Part shown: one piece after another, positions 22,829 through 34,202 of the stretch | Position numbering within the stretch: the first letter of the stretch is position 1 | Layout: each line of letters opens with the position of its first letter | Assembly (NCBI GenBank): GCA_012932295.1 | Contig: JAAONU010000002.1 | Location: 20,243,770-20,307,769 of the forward strand | Reading direction: 5' to 3' | Length of the DNA: 64,000 bases | Source of the DNA: Cyclina sinensis | Lineage: Eukaryota; Mollusca; Bivalvia; Venerida; Veneridae | Translations under genes and position numbers: made by a program | The notes under the pieces: model-generated | The model's database searches: none | Told to the model about the DNA's origin: nothing | The model's input: the letters and a program-made list of their open reading frames with translations, nothing else

Positions 22829-23455
22829 TACTCAAGGGGTAGGACCTAAATCTTTTAACATTTATTGAATCATCTTAGCTTGAAAGAGGAAACATAAAGT
22901 TAAATTTACAAACAGAACTCTTCGTAAAATTTTTCAACATGCTTATTTTGAAAAACTTAACCTTAACATTAATAAAGAACCGAGGTTACACAATATGGTC
23001 TTAAAGTGACCCAAACTACACGTTTATTGTCTTAAAGTTAAAAAAATCGAACACAGATGCATTATGCACGTTCCTTACTGGTTGTAAATGTTTAATTCTG
23101 TTCCTGTTTACTTAAAATACCATTTTAATGGCGCAAATTGTTGGTCAAGCTGAAAAACCGAAGCAAAATATAGCAGAATCACACAAAAAATGGGACACCT
23201 TTGTTGGCATCCCTTCAATAACCTTTTTGTAACACATTTCTTCATCTGTCAAATAGAAACTACAGTAAGCATACATATATGGCTAGGTACTAGTCGTATA
23301 CATTATACAAATATTCCTAGAAAATCCCCATACCTGTTGATAATTTATCCAAATTCCTGAATATTTACGCGAAAACTGACAACATTAGTCATAGACTACA
23401 CGTTTTTTTCTCTTAAAGCACCGAGCTACATGATTTAGGTCCTACTCCTTGATAC
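22829..23455. mobile_element. Short TIR element (MITE-like), TA-flanked
   Basis: Left 'tactcaaggggtaggaccta' and right 'taggtcctactccttgatac' are inverted repeats of about 23 bp with few mismatches. TA precedes (22827-22828) and follows (23456-23457). The 627-bp interior repeats 'gtcttaaagt' and 'ctacacgttt' near both ends, suggesting longer decayed inverted arms. No ORF. The TA-type duplication suggests mariner-like origin. Confidence 0.6.
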
Positions 23456-23559
23456 TAGGCAGGCATGTGTCAGGAACATTAAAATTATAAAACTTAAAAG
23501 ATAATAACAAGGATTATTAAATAACTAAAAGTTATTAGTCCTATAAAAAGGCACCTGCC

Positions 23560-23645
23560 AAGTTCAATAACACGACGGCCTGCTTTATAACAGTGCCAAT
23601 ATCTATATCACTTTTCAGCCCCGGGCCGAAAGTGATATAGATATA
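23560..23645. repeat. Palindrome upstream of the recombinase gene
   Basis: ATATCTATATCACTTT (from about 23600) is matched by AAAGTGATATAGATAT (to about 23644) around a GC-rich loop 'tcagccccgggccg', a 16-bp perfect stem. Its outer arm, read on the minus strand as 'aagtgatatagatattggcactgttat', resembles 'aagtgatttgatattggccctgttat' in the palindrome at 26917-27049, so the gene between them is bracketed by related inverted sequences. Confidence 0.7.
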
Positions 23646-23921
23646 AAGCCCGCATTTGAAGTAATTTGATTGGCTAATAATGCAGGGCCAAAATTGATAC
23701 AGATTTCAGCAAAAAGCTTCTGAAAATGGCAGCCATTTTGTTCTATCTGTGGAGGCCGACAAGTTGCATAAATTAATGTAATTTCAAACATTCACGGCAT
23801 GAATTGGTAGTGTTTAACCGACAATATTTTAAGTTTACAACGTGGTGATTTTACAAAAACACAAACAAGCATTTTCTGACTATGATCAATTACAAATGTC
23901 GTCTGGCGAAGATCAGGGGAT

Positions 23922-26767
23922 ATGTCGAGAGAATTGCGCAGTGAAGAAGTGCTGGAAATTCTAGCAAATGACCTGTTAATGCTTGATAAATTATGTGAGG
24001 ACGAGTCTGTAAATGTTCCCAACCCATTAGCAGATTCAGAACCGGAATCTGGGCCTGGGGGACGCTTTCAGTTAGTGTCAGAAGAAGACTGTGACAGTTT
24101 CATTAAGGAAAATGAGAACAAAAACACGAACTATAAGACTAAAAGTGATGTTAAACTGTTGTTTGACTGGATGAGAAGCATCAGTGAACAGAGAGATCTG
24201 GAAGATATACCACCCCAAGGGCTTGATATGCTTTTAGCAAGATTTTTTCTCGGTAAGTAGATCAAAATAATATATCGTTCAAATGATATATATATCATTC
24301 AAATAAATTTCATTAATTTGCTTTTTATAGATCTATATAATATCCTATGCTATTCTGTCATATCTTAACACTCGCTGACTTGTCTTTGGTACGCTTTCAG
24401 ACATTGACTCCGTCTGTCCAAGTCTAAAATTGCTCGGATATTTTCAATTACTGAAAATTACTTTGTCTATTATCGCCCATTTTATCAGCATTTCAATCAT
24501 CTGCAGTGGTATTTCATTTAACTATCATTCCTGGGTAGTACCGGTATTAGACACAACCTCTTGCCAAACTCACAGCAGCTTGCTTTGCTTATATCAGAGA
24601 TGTCTCTGCTCTTACAAAGCTGGAAGGCGATCACTGCTAAAATAAATTAATATCACTGTTTTATAACAAAACAAATGTCAGTTTCTCCATAGAAATATGT
24701 GCAATTTGTAATTTATACATTTATGATGTTTAGAAAAAATAATATTTGCCACTTAATGTTCTGATTCATGTAATTGGCTTGTTTACTATAAATATAAATT
24801 TTATGAGATCTATCTACACATGTATTTTAGATATATATTCCTATAGTATATATGTGTATGTACATTTTATTTCAGCTATCAGGAAAAGGGATGGAACAGA
24901 ATATGAACAGGGCACTTTAACCAGCATACAATATTCCATTGATCGACACCTTAAGGAGAAAAAAGTCAACTTCAGCATCAGAAAAGATGAACGTTTCAGC
25001 CATTCTAACCAAGTTCTGATGTCCAAGCGAAAACATCTGAAGGCACAGGGCAAAGGGAATTTAAAGTTTAAGGCCGAGCCTCTGACCACTGACGAATTCC
25101 AACAGTTAAGAGACAAACAGCTTCTTGGCAAAGGTATTTCATTACTATATCAGACATTATATGATTTAAATTTTTGGAAATGATACATGTACATGAGATA
25201 TAACTTAAAACAATGTAACATAATTATAAGTACATCTATATAATTATCATTTGTTGGCATTCCATTTAACTTCATTTTTTAAAACTAAGATTGCTTTAAC
25301 CATGAACGCACTAAGATTCAGTAGGAATGCGTTGCGTAACAATTTCTCATTTAAGCAGTCTGCCATTAATACATTTTTTTGTATTTACAATAGCATAATG
25401 TATTGTAAAATAATAGCCAGAGAGAAGAATATGGGTAATGGGATACTACTGTCCAAATTCAGTGTTACAATAAAAAGTGTATTTAAATGACAATAATTTG
25501 TAGGTATATAAGAAATATATAATCATTACAGGTGATGCACAGACCCTTCTTCAAACAGTGTGGTTAAACAATGGCGTTTACTTCGGAATGTGTGGCAGAC
25601 AGGACCATACAAACCTCCTTTGGGGAGATATCGAGCTGAAAAGGGCACCAGACAACCGGGAGTACTTAGAATTTACAGGTTTGTTGAATTGAATGAATTG
25701 CTGGTAAATACTGTAATTCTTAGCTTACCATGAAACATACATAAATTTGCAGTAACCCCTTTTAAGCCACAACCTGTTTTCAACAGCCACAAGGAAATGT
25801 TTCGAAAGCAGTTTTTTGTTTTCATCTGTATTAAGCTGCCACCTGTGCTAAGCAGCAAACTTTTGTGTCTCCCTTCCCTGACTGCTTAATACAGGTTAGA
25901 CTGTATACTATTTTTCAATGTATAAAAAGCTTATCAAAATTAACAGTTATGATATACTTTCCCAAGAGTGCAAACTTTGTCATGAAGAAATGATTGAATG
26001 CCAATTCATGTTGAATATTTTCAGAGAGAAGTACAAAAACAAGGAATGGATCAAGCCGAAACTCGAACAGAGAGGTTGCTCCCAAGGTTTTTGCAATACC
26101 CGGTGATGAGTTATGTCCAGTCGCCATCTACAAAGAATATAGATGTCGAAGACCAGCCGATATGCTTGACAATAATAGCAGGTTTTACCTTCAGCCAATA
26201 AACACACCCAAAACAGATGTTTGGTATTCACATCAGCCTGTTGGCAAAAATAAACTTGGACAGATAATGAAACAATTAGCTGAGAAAGGCCGACTAGAAG
26301 GCCGAAAAGTAAATCACTCCACAAGAAAAACATTTGCCCAAACACTTGTTCAAGCAGGTCGACCACCTACAGAAATAGCTCATCTAGGAGGTTGGAAAAG
26401 CCTCCAAACAATAAATGCTTATTCCACTCCTACTTTAGAACAGCAGGCTCAAGCTTCTGACATTCTATCAGACCATATGCGACCATCTTCAACAAATGCT
26501 GTTGTTCCACGTTCACAATGCCATGTTCAAACAATTGAACATGAGAATTCCTCTGTTTTAGCAGATATAACACCAGTGATGAACACAAGTAATACCTGCA
26601 ATACACTTGATGCAAGTCATAGTGTATCTTCAAATGTCTCAAAACAACACTCCAATCCGTTTGCAGTGTTATGTGGTGCTAATATATCTGGAGGCACTTT
26701 TAACATTAACATTGTGTCAGGGAAGAGAAAGTTTTCTGATGTTGAGAGCTCACAAGAATCGCAGTAG
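23922..26767 (+). CDS. Four-exon tyrosine-recombinase-like protein (Crypton/DUF3504 type)
   Basis: Exons 23922-24252, 24876-25133, 25532-25678 and 26025-26767 join in frame to 1,479 nt (492 residues plus stop). Donors are gtaagt, gtattt and gtttgt, and acceptors are ttcag, tacag and ttcag. The N-terminal third holds an acidic start and 'DWMRSISEQRDLEDIPPQGL' then 'IRKRDGTEYEQGTLTSIQYS', like the SAM-like core-binding part of Crypton-derived proteins. The catalytic half shows a box I region 'YFGMCGRQDHTNLLWGDIEL', a box II 'NHSTRKT' (H-x-x-R), then 'GGWKSLQTINAYST' with the presumed Tyr nucleophile. A Ser/Thr-rich tail of about 100 residues follows. The family includes transposases and the domain found in KCTD1/QRICH1/ZMYM proteins. 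Here the usual first Arg of box I appears as Cys (TGT). The start is the first Met of exon 1; no in-frame alternative was preferred. Function, whether mobile or domesticated, is inference. Confidence 0.8.
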
Positions 26768-26904
26768 ATAATGACATTTTGTTGTAGATCAATCCTACTG
26801 ACCAATATTACAGAGTAACTGATAAAATATACTGTTACTTTTACAGTTGTTTTTTGTTGTAATTAGAATTAAATGTTATATGTAATAAGTATTTGTTGTT
26901 ATTT

Positions 26905-26922
26905 AATAAAATTGTCAATAAA
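26905..26922 (+). promoter_or_regulatory. Polyadenylation signals of the recombinase gene
   Basis: Two AATAAA hexamers (26905-26910 and 26917-26922) lie about 140 bp after the stop codon. The second is already in the left arm of the palindrome. Confidence 0.6.
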
Positions 26923-27049
26923 TAAGTGATTTGATATTGGCCCTGTTATTTGTCTGAGGGTCAGTTGTATTGGCCCGAGGCCTAGGCCGAGGGCAAATAC
27001 GACTGCCCTCGGACAAATAACAGGGCCAATATCAAATCACTTATTTATT
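26917..27049. repeat. 133-bp palindrome at the 3' end of the recombinase gene
   Basis: The left arm from 'aataaataagtgatttgatattggccctg' is repeated inverted as 'cagggccaatatcaaatcacttatttatt', with a centre near 'gaggcctaggccg' (about 26983). The arms match over about 60 bp with few mismatches (tctgagggtca against ccgagggca). It could fold into a long hairpin in DNA or RNA. Positions 27050-27541 hold nothing recognisable. Confidence 0.9.
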
Positions 27050-27541
27050 AACATATAAAACAAGATTTTACTAAAGATCTTACTTAATAATTTATTTTGA
27101 ATGTTTAAAATCTATAAAAACTTGTTCAGTCCACTGATAAAAGCTGGCACAGTTGGGGTAGCCTTAATCTCGGCCCCGAGAGTCGTATAGTCCTTGGGAA
27201 GTATGAGTTCATGTGATGTTGTGTTTTTGATTGCAGGATGAGGAATTTGTTGTTTCTTGTGTTTGTAAGGTGACTGTGATCAACATTGACTTGTTTGTTT
27301 TTTATTTTGTGTAGCATGACCAGGCTGGCATGGTTTCGCCTTTGTTCTAATATTGACCATTTTAGTTCCTTAATCATGTTTGTTACACTGCTTGTAAAGT
27401 GGCAGGGCATTCCCCAGGCCAATTAAGCTGACAAGGGCGCTTTAATTTTGACAGCAGCAGACGACTGCTTATCACTCAATTTGTTACTTGATATATACAC
27501 AGCAGCCGTCGTATTGAAGTAATCAATAAAAATGTGTTTTA

Positions 27542-28900
27542 CAGACTTTGACATTGTTAACATTGTTGCGGGGGCCAGTATCGTCTCCGGGTGGCCAGTC
27601 GCGGTGGACTGAACACCCGAAATTTCAGGTGTCCGCTAAAATGACCACCGCGACAACCGCCGGGGGGGTATGACCACCGCGTGTCACGGTGACCGAACGC
27701 CGCGCGTCCCCGCGATGTTCTGACTTTGAGATTACTGCATTTAAACATACTCAGCGTACAGTACACGTACGTGGTTTTCTTTTTACTCAGTCTTATTTTA
27801 CTTATATGTATTTTGTGGCTAACTTCAGTTGGTCAAATTAAAACCAAATTTCAAGTACATATGCGGTGTAGGTTTATTGTGTACTTTCGTTTTTGGAATT
27901 TTTGAAAAACGCTTGTTACTATATAGCAAAATCGATCAATAATTTTTGCCAAGCGCCTAGACGATACAGATGTCGAAAGAAGTTAAACAGGTGTTGACCT
28001 AAAAACACAGACAATTCATTTTCTGAAAATATGATCAGCTGTTTCCGGAAGCAACTGCTTTGAATGGTCATTCTTTGCATAAACAAAAAGGAGCATACAT
28101 AAATGCATCATAATTAGAGTGGATTTGTTCGAATTTTGACAGTTTAAATTAGATCTATTAACTTTTCGCAGTTTGATGATCGTTAGTAATTTAATTGCGT
28201 GTAATTTATTTGCAAGAGGATAAACGCAAGCGCGGCACCGATTGAAGACTTGAAAATATATTAATTGCAGCAATTAAAGTTAACAAGATGGCATGTAGGT
28301 GTGTTAGTCTTTCGGATGAGACTTTAAACCGAGGTCCCATGTATCAGTGCTATACACTGAGCATGAAAAAGAACCAGGGGTGTCTCTGGAATGGGATGCT
28401 TTCTGTATCTTGCACTACCCCCACAACATAAAATAACTAATCTCTTCAGGGGGCGTCGGTCATATGGGCTACTGGTACCGATGTTAAATAAGCTTAAATA
28501 GAGAGAGAGAGTGTAGGTGTGTAAATCTTTTCATAATCGGCTGTGTTACCCTCAATCATACAACCAAACATCGAACGTCAACAAATAAAAGTTTAACCGG
28601 ATGGGGTATTAAAAAGAAAAAGAAACAACTTCAACTGGTAATAATTACGTGTTTTTGTAACTCGTTTGAAAAAAAATAGGGGAAGGTAAAATTGTGTTGC
28701 GACTTCGTTTTTTCGGACACCGAAAACCCCCGCGACCCGATGCCTCGACATGGCGCGGTACTTAACACCGCGGACGGCCGCGCTGACCCCCGCGTTTTAT
28801 ACGAATGAACACTCAACGCGGTGGTCATTTTGGTCTTCAACGCGGACAGTAAAATCGCGGGGACGGGTGTTCGTTGTCAAAGTCCGCGCTGCGTGTACTG
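27542..28900 (-). mobile_element. pogo-like (TA-flanked) element, copy 2, inverted relative to copy 1
   Basis: TA flanks (27540-27541 and 28901-28902). The right end is the CAGTACACGCAGCG terminus in reverse complement. The left end reads 'ttacagactttgac', as if a dozen bases between two CAG triplets of the terminus were lost. Apart from the SINE at 28304-28511 it is a continuous counterpart of 16198-21009, so it provides the empty sites for both elements nested in copy 1. No transposase ORF; internal ORFs are under 90 codons and on mixed frames. Confidence 0.8.
28304..28511 (+). mobile_element. 5'-truncated SINE with 10-bp target duplication
   Basis: TGTAGGTGTG flanks both sides (28294-28303 and 28512-28521), and the pogo-like copy 1 shows the single-copy site. 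'gtctttcggatgagactttaaaccgaggtccc' is the conserved central domain shared by many animal SINEs. The 3' end is a 'gagagagagag' tail. No tRNA-like A/B box head is present, consistent with 5' truncation during reverse transcription. Confidence 0.85.
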
Positions 28901-29064
28901 TATGATCAAATGAAATTAATTGCTTTTGATTGAAAATCAGTTGATAAATTGAAGGTTATTATGGAGGCCGGCTAATTAATTTAATTTAATCTAACTGGCG
29001 AATGTTCTTCGGTTTGTGGGAGGTGTTAAATACAATGGAATTCAGTCAAGTTTGTTTTGTATTA

Positions 29065-32000
29065 CAGGGCTCTGCAAATTATATAGTCCGATGTCTGGAA
29101 AATTGTTCTCGGACAAGTGACTGTTAACTTTTTTTTTTGTCCTGGACAACTCTCATTTTGACAGTCATAATGTATGACAACTGTCCAAAAACACAGCCCA
29201 ATCTAATATACAGTATAATGCTGTGGATTTCTAACCACGTTGAAATGAATTCTGACATTCCAGCGTTTTTTTCCTTCTTTAGACGGGTCCGGTAAATGGA
29301 CCCGTTTCCAATCACCACCGGACCCATCCCAATTCTAAAATAGACCTGTACCAATTTGATCAGAATTGCCTTTTTTCCAATTTACTTTTAAAATATAAAG
29401 CACTTTAGTCTGAAACATTAAAATATAGAGCACTTTAGTCCGAAACAGTCTAACAGTCACAATCTCTAACTCAAATTTTACTCCCAATAACGGCATTTTT
29501 CATGTGCGATGTAATCGAATAATTCTGAGTACGAATATATTTTCTGGTTTGCCTAATAAATACTATAAACACGTGGTGGTGGAACAGAAAATGAAACCAT
29601 TCAATTTACCGGATCAGTCAAAGCGAAACTAAGAGCCATAACAGCAAATACAATCGGAAAAAAATACAAGAGGGCCATGATGGCCCTGTATCGCTCACCT
29701 GAGTATGACTGCTTTTAACAAAGTTGCTATGGACCTGGTTAATTGACCCCAGATGACCCATATTCGAATCTGACCTAGAAATTATTGAAACAATCTCTCT
29801 GACAAATTTCTAGGTTATTTGTACCGAAAATGTTACTTCTAGAGTATTAACAAGGTTTTTCCATATTTGGGCCCTATGGCCTAGTTTTTTAACCTAGATG
29901 TCCCATATTCGAACTTGAGCTAGAAATTATTGAAACAATCTCTCAGACAAATTTCCTAAAAAACTGTAGCCTCTAGAGTGTAAACAAGGTTTTTCGATAT
30001 TTGGGCTCTGTGACCTAGTTTTTGACCCCAGATAACCAATATCAAAACCTGAGCGACAAATCATCAAAAAAACCTTTCTGACAAATTTCCAGGACATTTG
30101 GACTGAAAATATAGCCTCTAGAGTGTTAACAAAGTTTCTCGATATTTGGGCTTTGTGACCTAGTTTGCGACTCCAGATAACCCATATTCGAAACTGAGCT
30201 AGAAACCATAGAATTCAACTTTCTCACAAATTTCCAGATTATTTGGACTGAAAATGTTACCTCTAAAATGTTAACAAGGTTTTTCAATATTTGGGCTCTG
30301 TGACCTAGTTTTTTACCCCAGAGGACCTATATTTGAACTTTACCTAGAAATCCTCAAGGCAACCTTTCTGACAAATTTCAAGATTATTTGAATTGAAAAT
30401 GTAACCTCTAGAGTGTTAACAAGATTTTTCTATTTTTGGGCTCCGCGACCTAGTTTTTTACCCCAGAGGACCCATATTTAAACTTGACCTAAAATTCCTC
30501 AACGCAACCTTCCTGACAAATTTCCAGATTATTTGAGTTGAAAATGTAACCTCTAGAGTGTTAACAAGATTTTTCTATTTTTGGGCTCTATGACCTAGTT
30601 TTTGAACCCAGATGACCCATATTCGAACTTAAGCTAGAAATCAAAGAAGCAACCTTTCTGACAATTTTTCTCAATTATTTGGGCTAAAAATGTTACCTCT
30701 TGAGTGTTAACAAGGATTTTCAATATTTGGGCTCTGTGACCTTGTTTTTGAACCCAAATGACCCATATTCGAACTTGACCTAGAAATTGTCAAAGCAATC
30801 TTTCTGATTAATTTCCAGATTATTTGGACTGAAAATGTAACCTCTAGAGTGTTAACAAGATATTTCTATTTTTGGGCTCCGCGACCTAGTTTTTGAATCC
30901 AGATGACCCATATTCGAACTTGACTTAGAAATCATAGAAGCAACCTTTCTGACAAATTTCCAGATTATTTGGACCAAAAATGTAACCTCTAGAGTGTTAA
31001 CAAGGATTTTCAATATTTTGGCTCTGTGACCTAGTTTTTGACCCCAGATGACCCATATTCGAACTTGACCTAGAAATCGTCAAAGCAACCTTTCTGACAA
31101 ATTTCTAGATTATTTGGACTGAAAATGTAACCTCTAGAGTGTTAACAAGATTTTTCTATTTTTGGGCTCCGCGACCTAGTTTTTGAACCCAGATGACCCA
31201 TATTCGAACTTGAGCTAGAAATCATTGATAGAACCTCTCTGACAAATTTCCAAGATATTTGGACTGAAAAAGTAGCCTCTAGAGTGTTTACAAGGTTTTT
31301 CTATATTTGGGCTCTGTGACCTAGTTTTCCAACCCTGATAACCCATGTTCGAACTCGTCCGAGATATTAATGAGACAAACATCCTGACCAAGTTTCATGA
31401 CAATTGAGGCAAAAATGTGACCACTAGAGTGTTAACAAACTAATTGTGGACGGATGGACTGACGGACGGACGGACCGACGGACGACGGACAAAAGGTGAA
31501 CAGAAAAGCTCACTCTGTCACTACGTGACAGGTGAGCTAAAAAACAGAAAGTGGCTCTTCAACTTCAAGATGTCTTACCGATTTCAGATTCTTGCCGATA
31601 CCTAACCATAATCCTAATAAAGTAGATAAAATGATCCGATTTTCGGTCGGTAAGTTAACGAGCAGTTTACTGCCGAACAGATAATTTTTGAGCCAGAGAA
31701 AGCAAAGTCTACATGTATAACATCACTCCTATTTTTACTTTGTTGTAATAATCATTTTAGCGTGAACAACTACTACTACTAACAAGTACTGTAATTTCAC
31801 GTGAAATGCTAAATAGAGGCAACATTCCTGTTAGAATATTGATCCCTTATTGTATCAAATGTGATTTAAGTTTATTTTCACATACTTGTGTGCATAAACA
31901 TATGTAAAAATATCACAAAGTTAACATAGGTTATAAAATTAAGCAGAATGGTTCACAAGATTAGCAAATAATGTAATTTTTTCACCTTATATATAATTCC

Positions 32001-32585
32001 CAGTTTGCCTTATTTCGCGACAAGAAAATTCCCAATTTGGCACTTTTCACGACTCGAAAATTCCCAATATGACCGGTACAGGACCCATTCCCAATTACAT
32101 TTGTAGGTGAAAAAAATTGCTGCATTCCATAAGCACCATCTAAGCGAAAATATCTTGGATAGTCCATTTGTTTGCAACCTGTCTTATTTTTTTGAGTCTT
32201 AGAGACACAGCAAACTTACAAAATTTAATCTATTGATTAAGATGAATGGCAAAGATTAGATAATTTGTGCCAGTTTTTTTCCTATGTCATTGAGAAAGTT
32301 TCCTTTTCTCTTGAAAATTGCTGTCATTCATTCCCTTCAAAAGATGTACTCAATTTTTGTTGAAAGTTTTCATAAGACCATAAAGGTTTCATTCGTTCTT
32401 AATATATGCATTTTTTTTTTCATTTTTTACCTAAAAATATGATGATAGTAAAGAACCCATTCATTTCTAATGCTCACTGAAAACATTGTATTTGTCACTT
32501 GAACATCTGACTGGTTTTGGGACAACTCTGTTTTGCAATGGTCAGTTGTCCCAAATTCATACTCAGAAAAATTTGTAGAGCCCTG
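29065..32585. mobile_element. hAT-like TIR element containing a family A2 element
   Basis: The left end is CAGGGCTCTGCAAATT; the right end is the inverted 'aaatttgtagagccctg' (15 of 16 paired), with the CAGGG/CCCTG ends of hAT. Near both ends 'ggacaactctcattttgacag' and 'ggacaactctgttttgcaatgg' are related, and 'ccaattctaaaatagacctgtacc' / 'ccaatatgaccggtacaggaccc' are further subterminal repeats. No clear 8-bp duplication is visible. No transposase ORF. The interior 29666-31538 is a later insertion, so the element proper is about 1.6 kb. Confidence 0.65.
29666..31538 (+). mobile_element. Helitron-like element, family A2, second copy
   Basis: Same head (acaagagggccatgatggcc, then 'ctgtatcgctcacctgagtatgac') and tail ('tgtcactacgtgacaggtgagct') as 16847-18520. 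The core has about eleven near-145-bp units with 'gacctagtttttgaccccagatgacccatattcgaacttgacctagaaatc' and 'cctctagagtgttaacaag'. It ends with a gacggacggacggaccgacgg run before the terminal hairpin. Confidence 0.85.
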
Positions 32586-32914
32586 TAATTACTATATGCC
32601 ACAAAAGTTATTCGCTTTTTCACCTATCCAGAAATCAGATCCTATCAACAACATTGGTGGAAGTATGAATCACATTCGGTGTTATTTGTTGTTATCATTT
32701 ATTACTTTAATAATATTATAATGCATTAATGTATGAAATATATATTTATGCATTAATGATATTAGAAGAAGTTAAAAATATGTAAATAATGAACACCTTT
32801 TGTTGTTTAAACACCTATTAAACATATGCCAAAATGCATCATTTCATTGTAAGGATTAAAAGAAGTTTCGACATGCGGTAGGGGGATTACCCCCTCCTGC
32901 ACCTACTCAGAGTT

Positions 32915-33300
32915 GCAGAGTTGCACTTGGAAAATTTTCTGGGGAAGGCCCTGAGTGGTAATCACTATGAACGTCCCTTGCAGCTGACCTCTGGACCATT
33001 TCTATTCTGTGAGATATTTCTGCCATGGGTGCCATACAGCAGTATTCGACCTGTGGTCTTACATATGTTTTGTAAGCTGCTTCTTCGAGTTGTTTGTTTT
33101 GTGTTTTGACATTTCGTCTGATGAACCTTAAGCTGTTGTTTGTGTGGGATGACCAGTTCAGGTTACTACTTATAGTAACTCCTAAGTATTTTGCATTTTC
33201 TGTGGTTTTCAGTATAGTGCTATGTAGGGTGTAGGGAAAGATGACAGGTCTTTTTCCTGTGTACTCTGAGTAATTGTCTGCCTCGTGTAAACCTTTTTAT
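32915..33300 (-). pseudogene. LINE reverse-transcriptase C-terminal scrap
   Basis: The minus strand from about 33300 reads 'NAKYLGVTISSNLNWSSHTNN', 'LRFIRRNVK', 'LEEAAYKTYVRPQVEYCC' and 'ISHRIEMVQRSAAR', the thumb/connection segment of Jockey/CR1-type ORF2 proteins. No flanking palm motif or 3' tail is seen. The reading frame is nearly unbroken over about 110 codons, so it may be younger than LINE copy 1. It is a third LINE lineage, not the one at 34203 or 7159. Confidence 0.65.
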
Positions 33301-34202
33301 TGTTAAACATTCAAAACAATTAAATTATAATCATCATTTTTGTTAGCTTTTAATTAAATCCCTGCCTTATTCACAGTTGCTACAAACATATATCAATCAA
33401 CTAAGTAGCGAATCAACTAAGTGCGACACAGGGTAAAGAGTCAGCCCGTCAGCATAGGATACAGTTAAAACGCCAACATTGTTGCAGCTGCTGCTGCTAC
33501 TGACAATTAGTGTTAAAATTTGCAGAAAATATGTGCCTTGAAAGGTGACTGTTGAAATAAATAAATGTTCTGTATTTTGTTTCATGTCACTGTTGTGTTT
33601 GTTTATCGGTAAATGTATATATTTAGATTTTTGTCTGTAATTGTCTTTAATTGTTATTTTTGATAATACATGTTTTATTATAATATAAAATATTTTTAAA
33701 TGTTTGTTATTTATCTTATATACATATAATGCATTTATTAACCTGCAATATATTTTGCAATGTCACAAGGATGGCTTGTAATAACTTTTTATTACCCAAA
33801 TCATTGAAAACTCGTTCATTACCAAAAATGTAATAATAATTAAAGAAAACATCTTTCCACGTTTGTGAATAAGTCCATAATTATATTAATTATGTGGTTC
33901 CAACAATAAAGAGTGATAAAACAAACCAATATATTAATAAATTGAAAAGTGGGCCGAGTTGACCCCTGCCGAGTTGGAATAGGGCTGAGCTGACTTGGGG
34001 GCCGAGTACGTTTTAGGGCCGTGCTGACCCTGATTCCGACACAGTACAGGTAGCGAAACGTCCAGTAACCGAATAAGTCCGTTTTCTGTCTGACATTTTG
34101 GACCCATATCAGTACTGCAATGAAGACCCTAGCAGGATTTCATTTACTGTTTTGATTCTGGCAATTTTTAAAGATTTAGCCTGAACCAAGACTTTCTAAA
34201 TT
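33301..34202. other. AT-rich stretch without a gene; short 'ccgagttgac' repeats at 33950-34040
   Basis: No coding signal. At 33950-34040 the words 'gggccgagttgacc', 'gccgagttgg', 'ggctgagctgac' and 'ggccgagtacg' recur. They resemble in style the 'ggctgattcgga' termini of the element at 37608-39881, so this could be one end of a related TIR element. No partner end was found. Confidence 0.4.

Noticed and set aside
25841..26366. Minus-strand ORFs (60-128 codons) over the recombinase exons
   Set aside because: Antisense to the spliced plus-strand gene and crossing its introns. No supporting motif.
33397..33585. Small ORF with signal-peptide-like start
   Set aside because: No homology recognised, no splice or promoter context, low-complexity codons (Ser run from a ctgctgctgct repeat).
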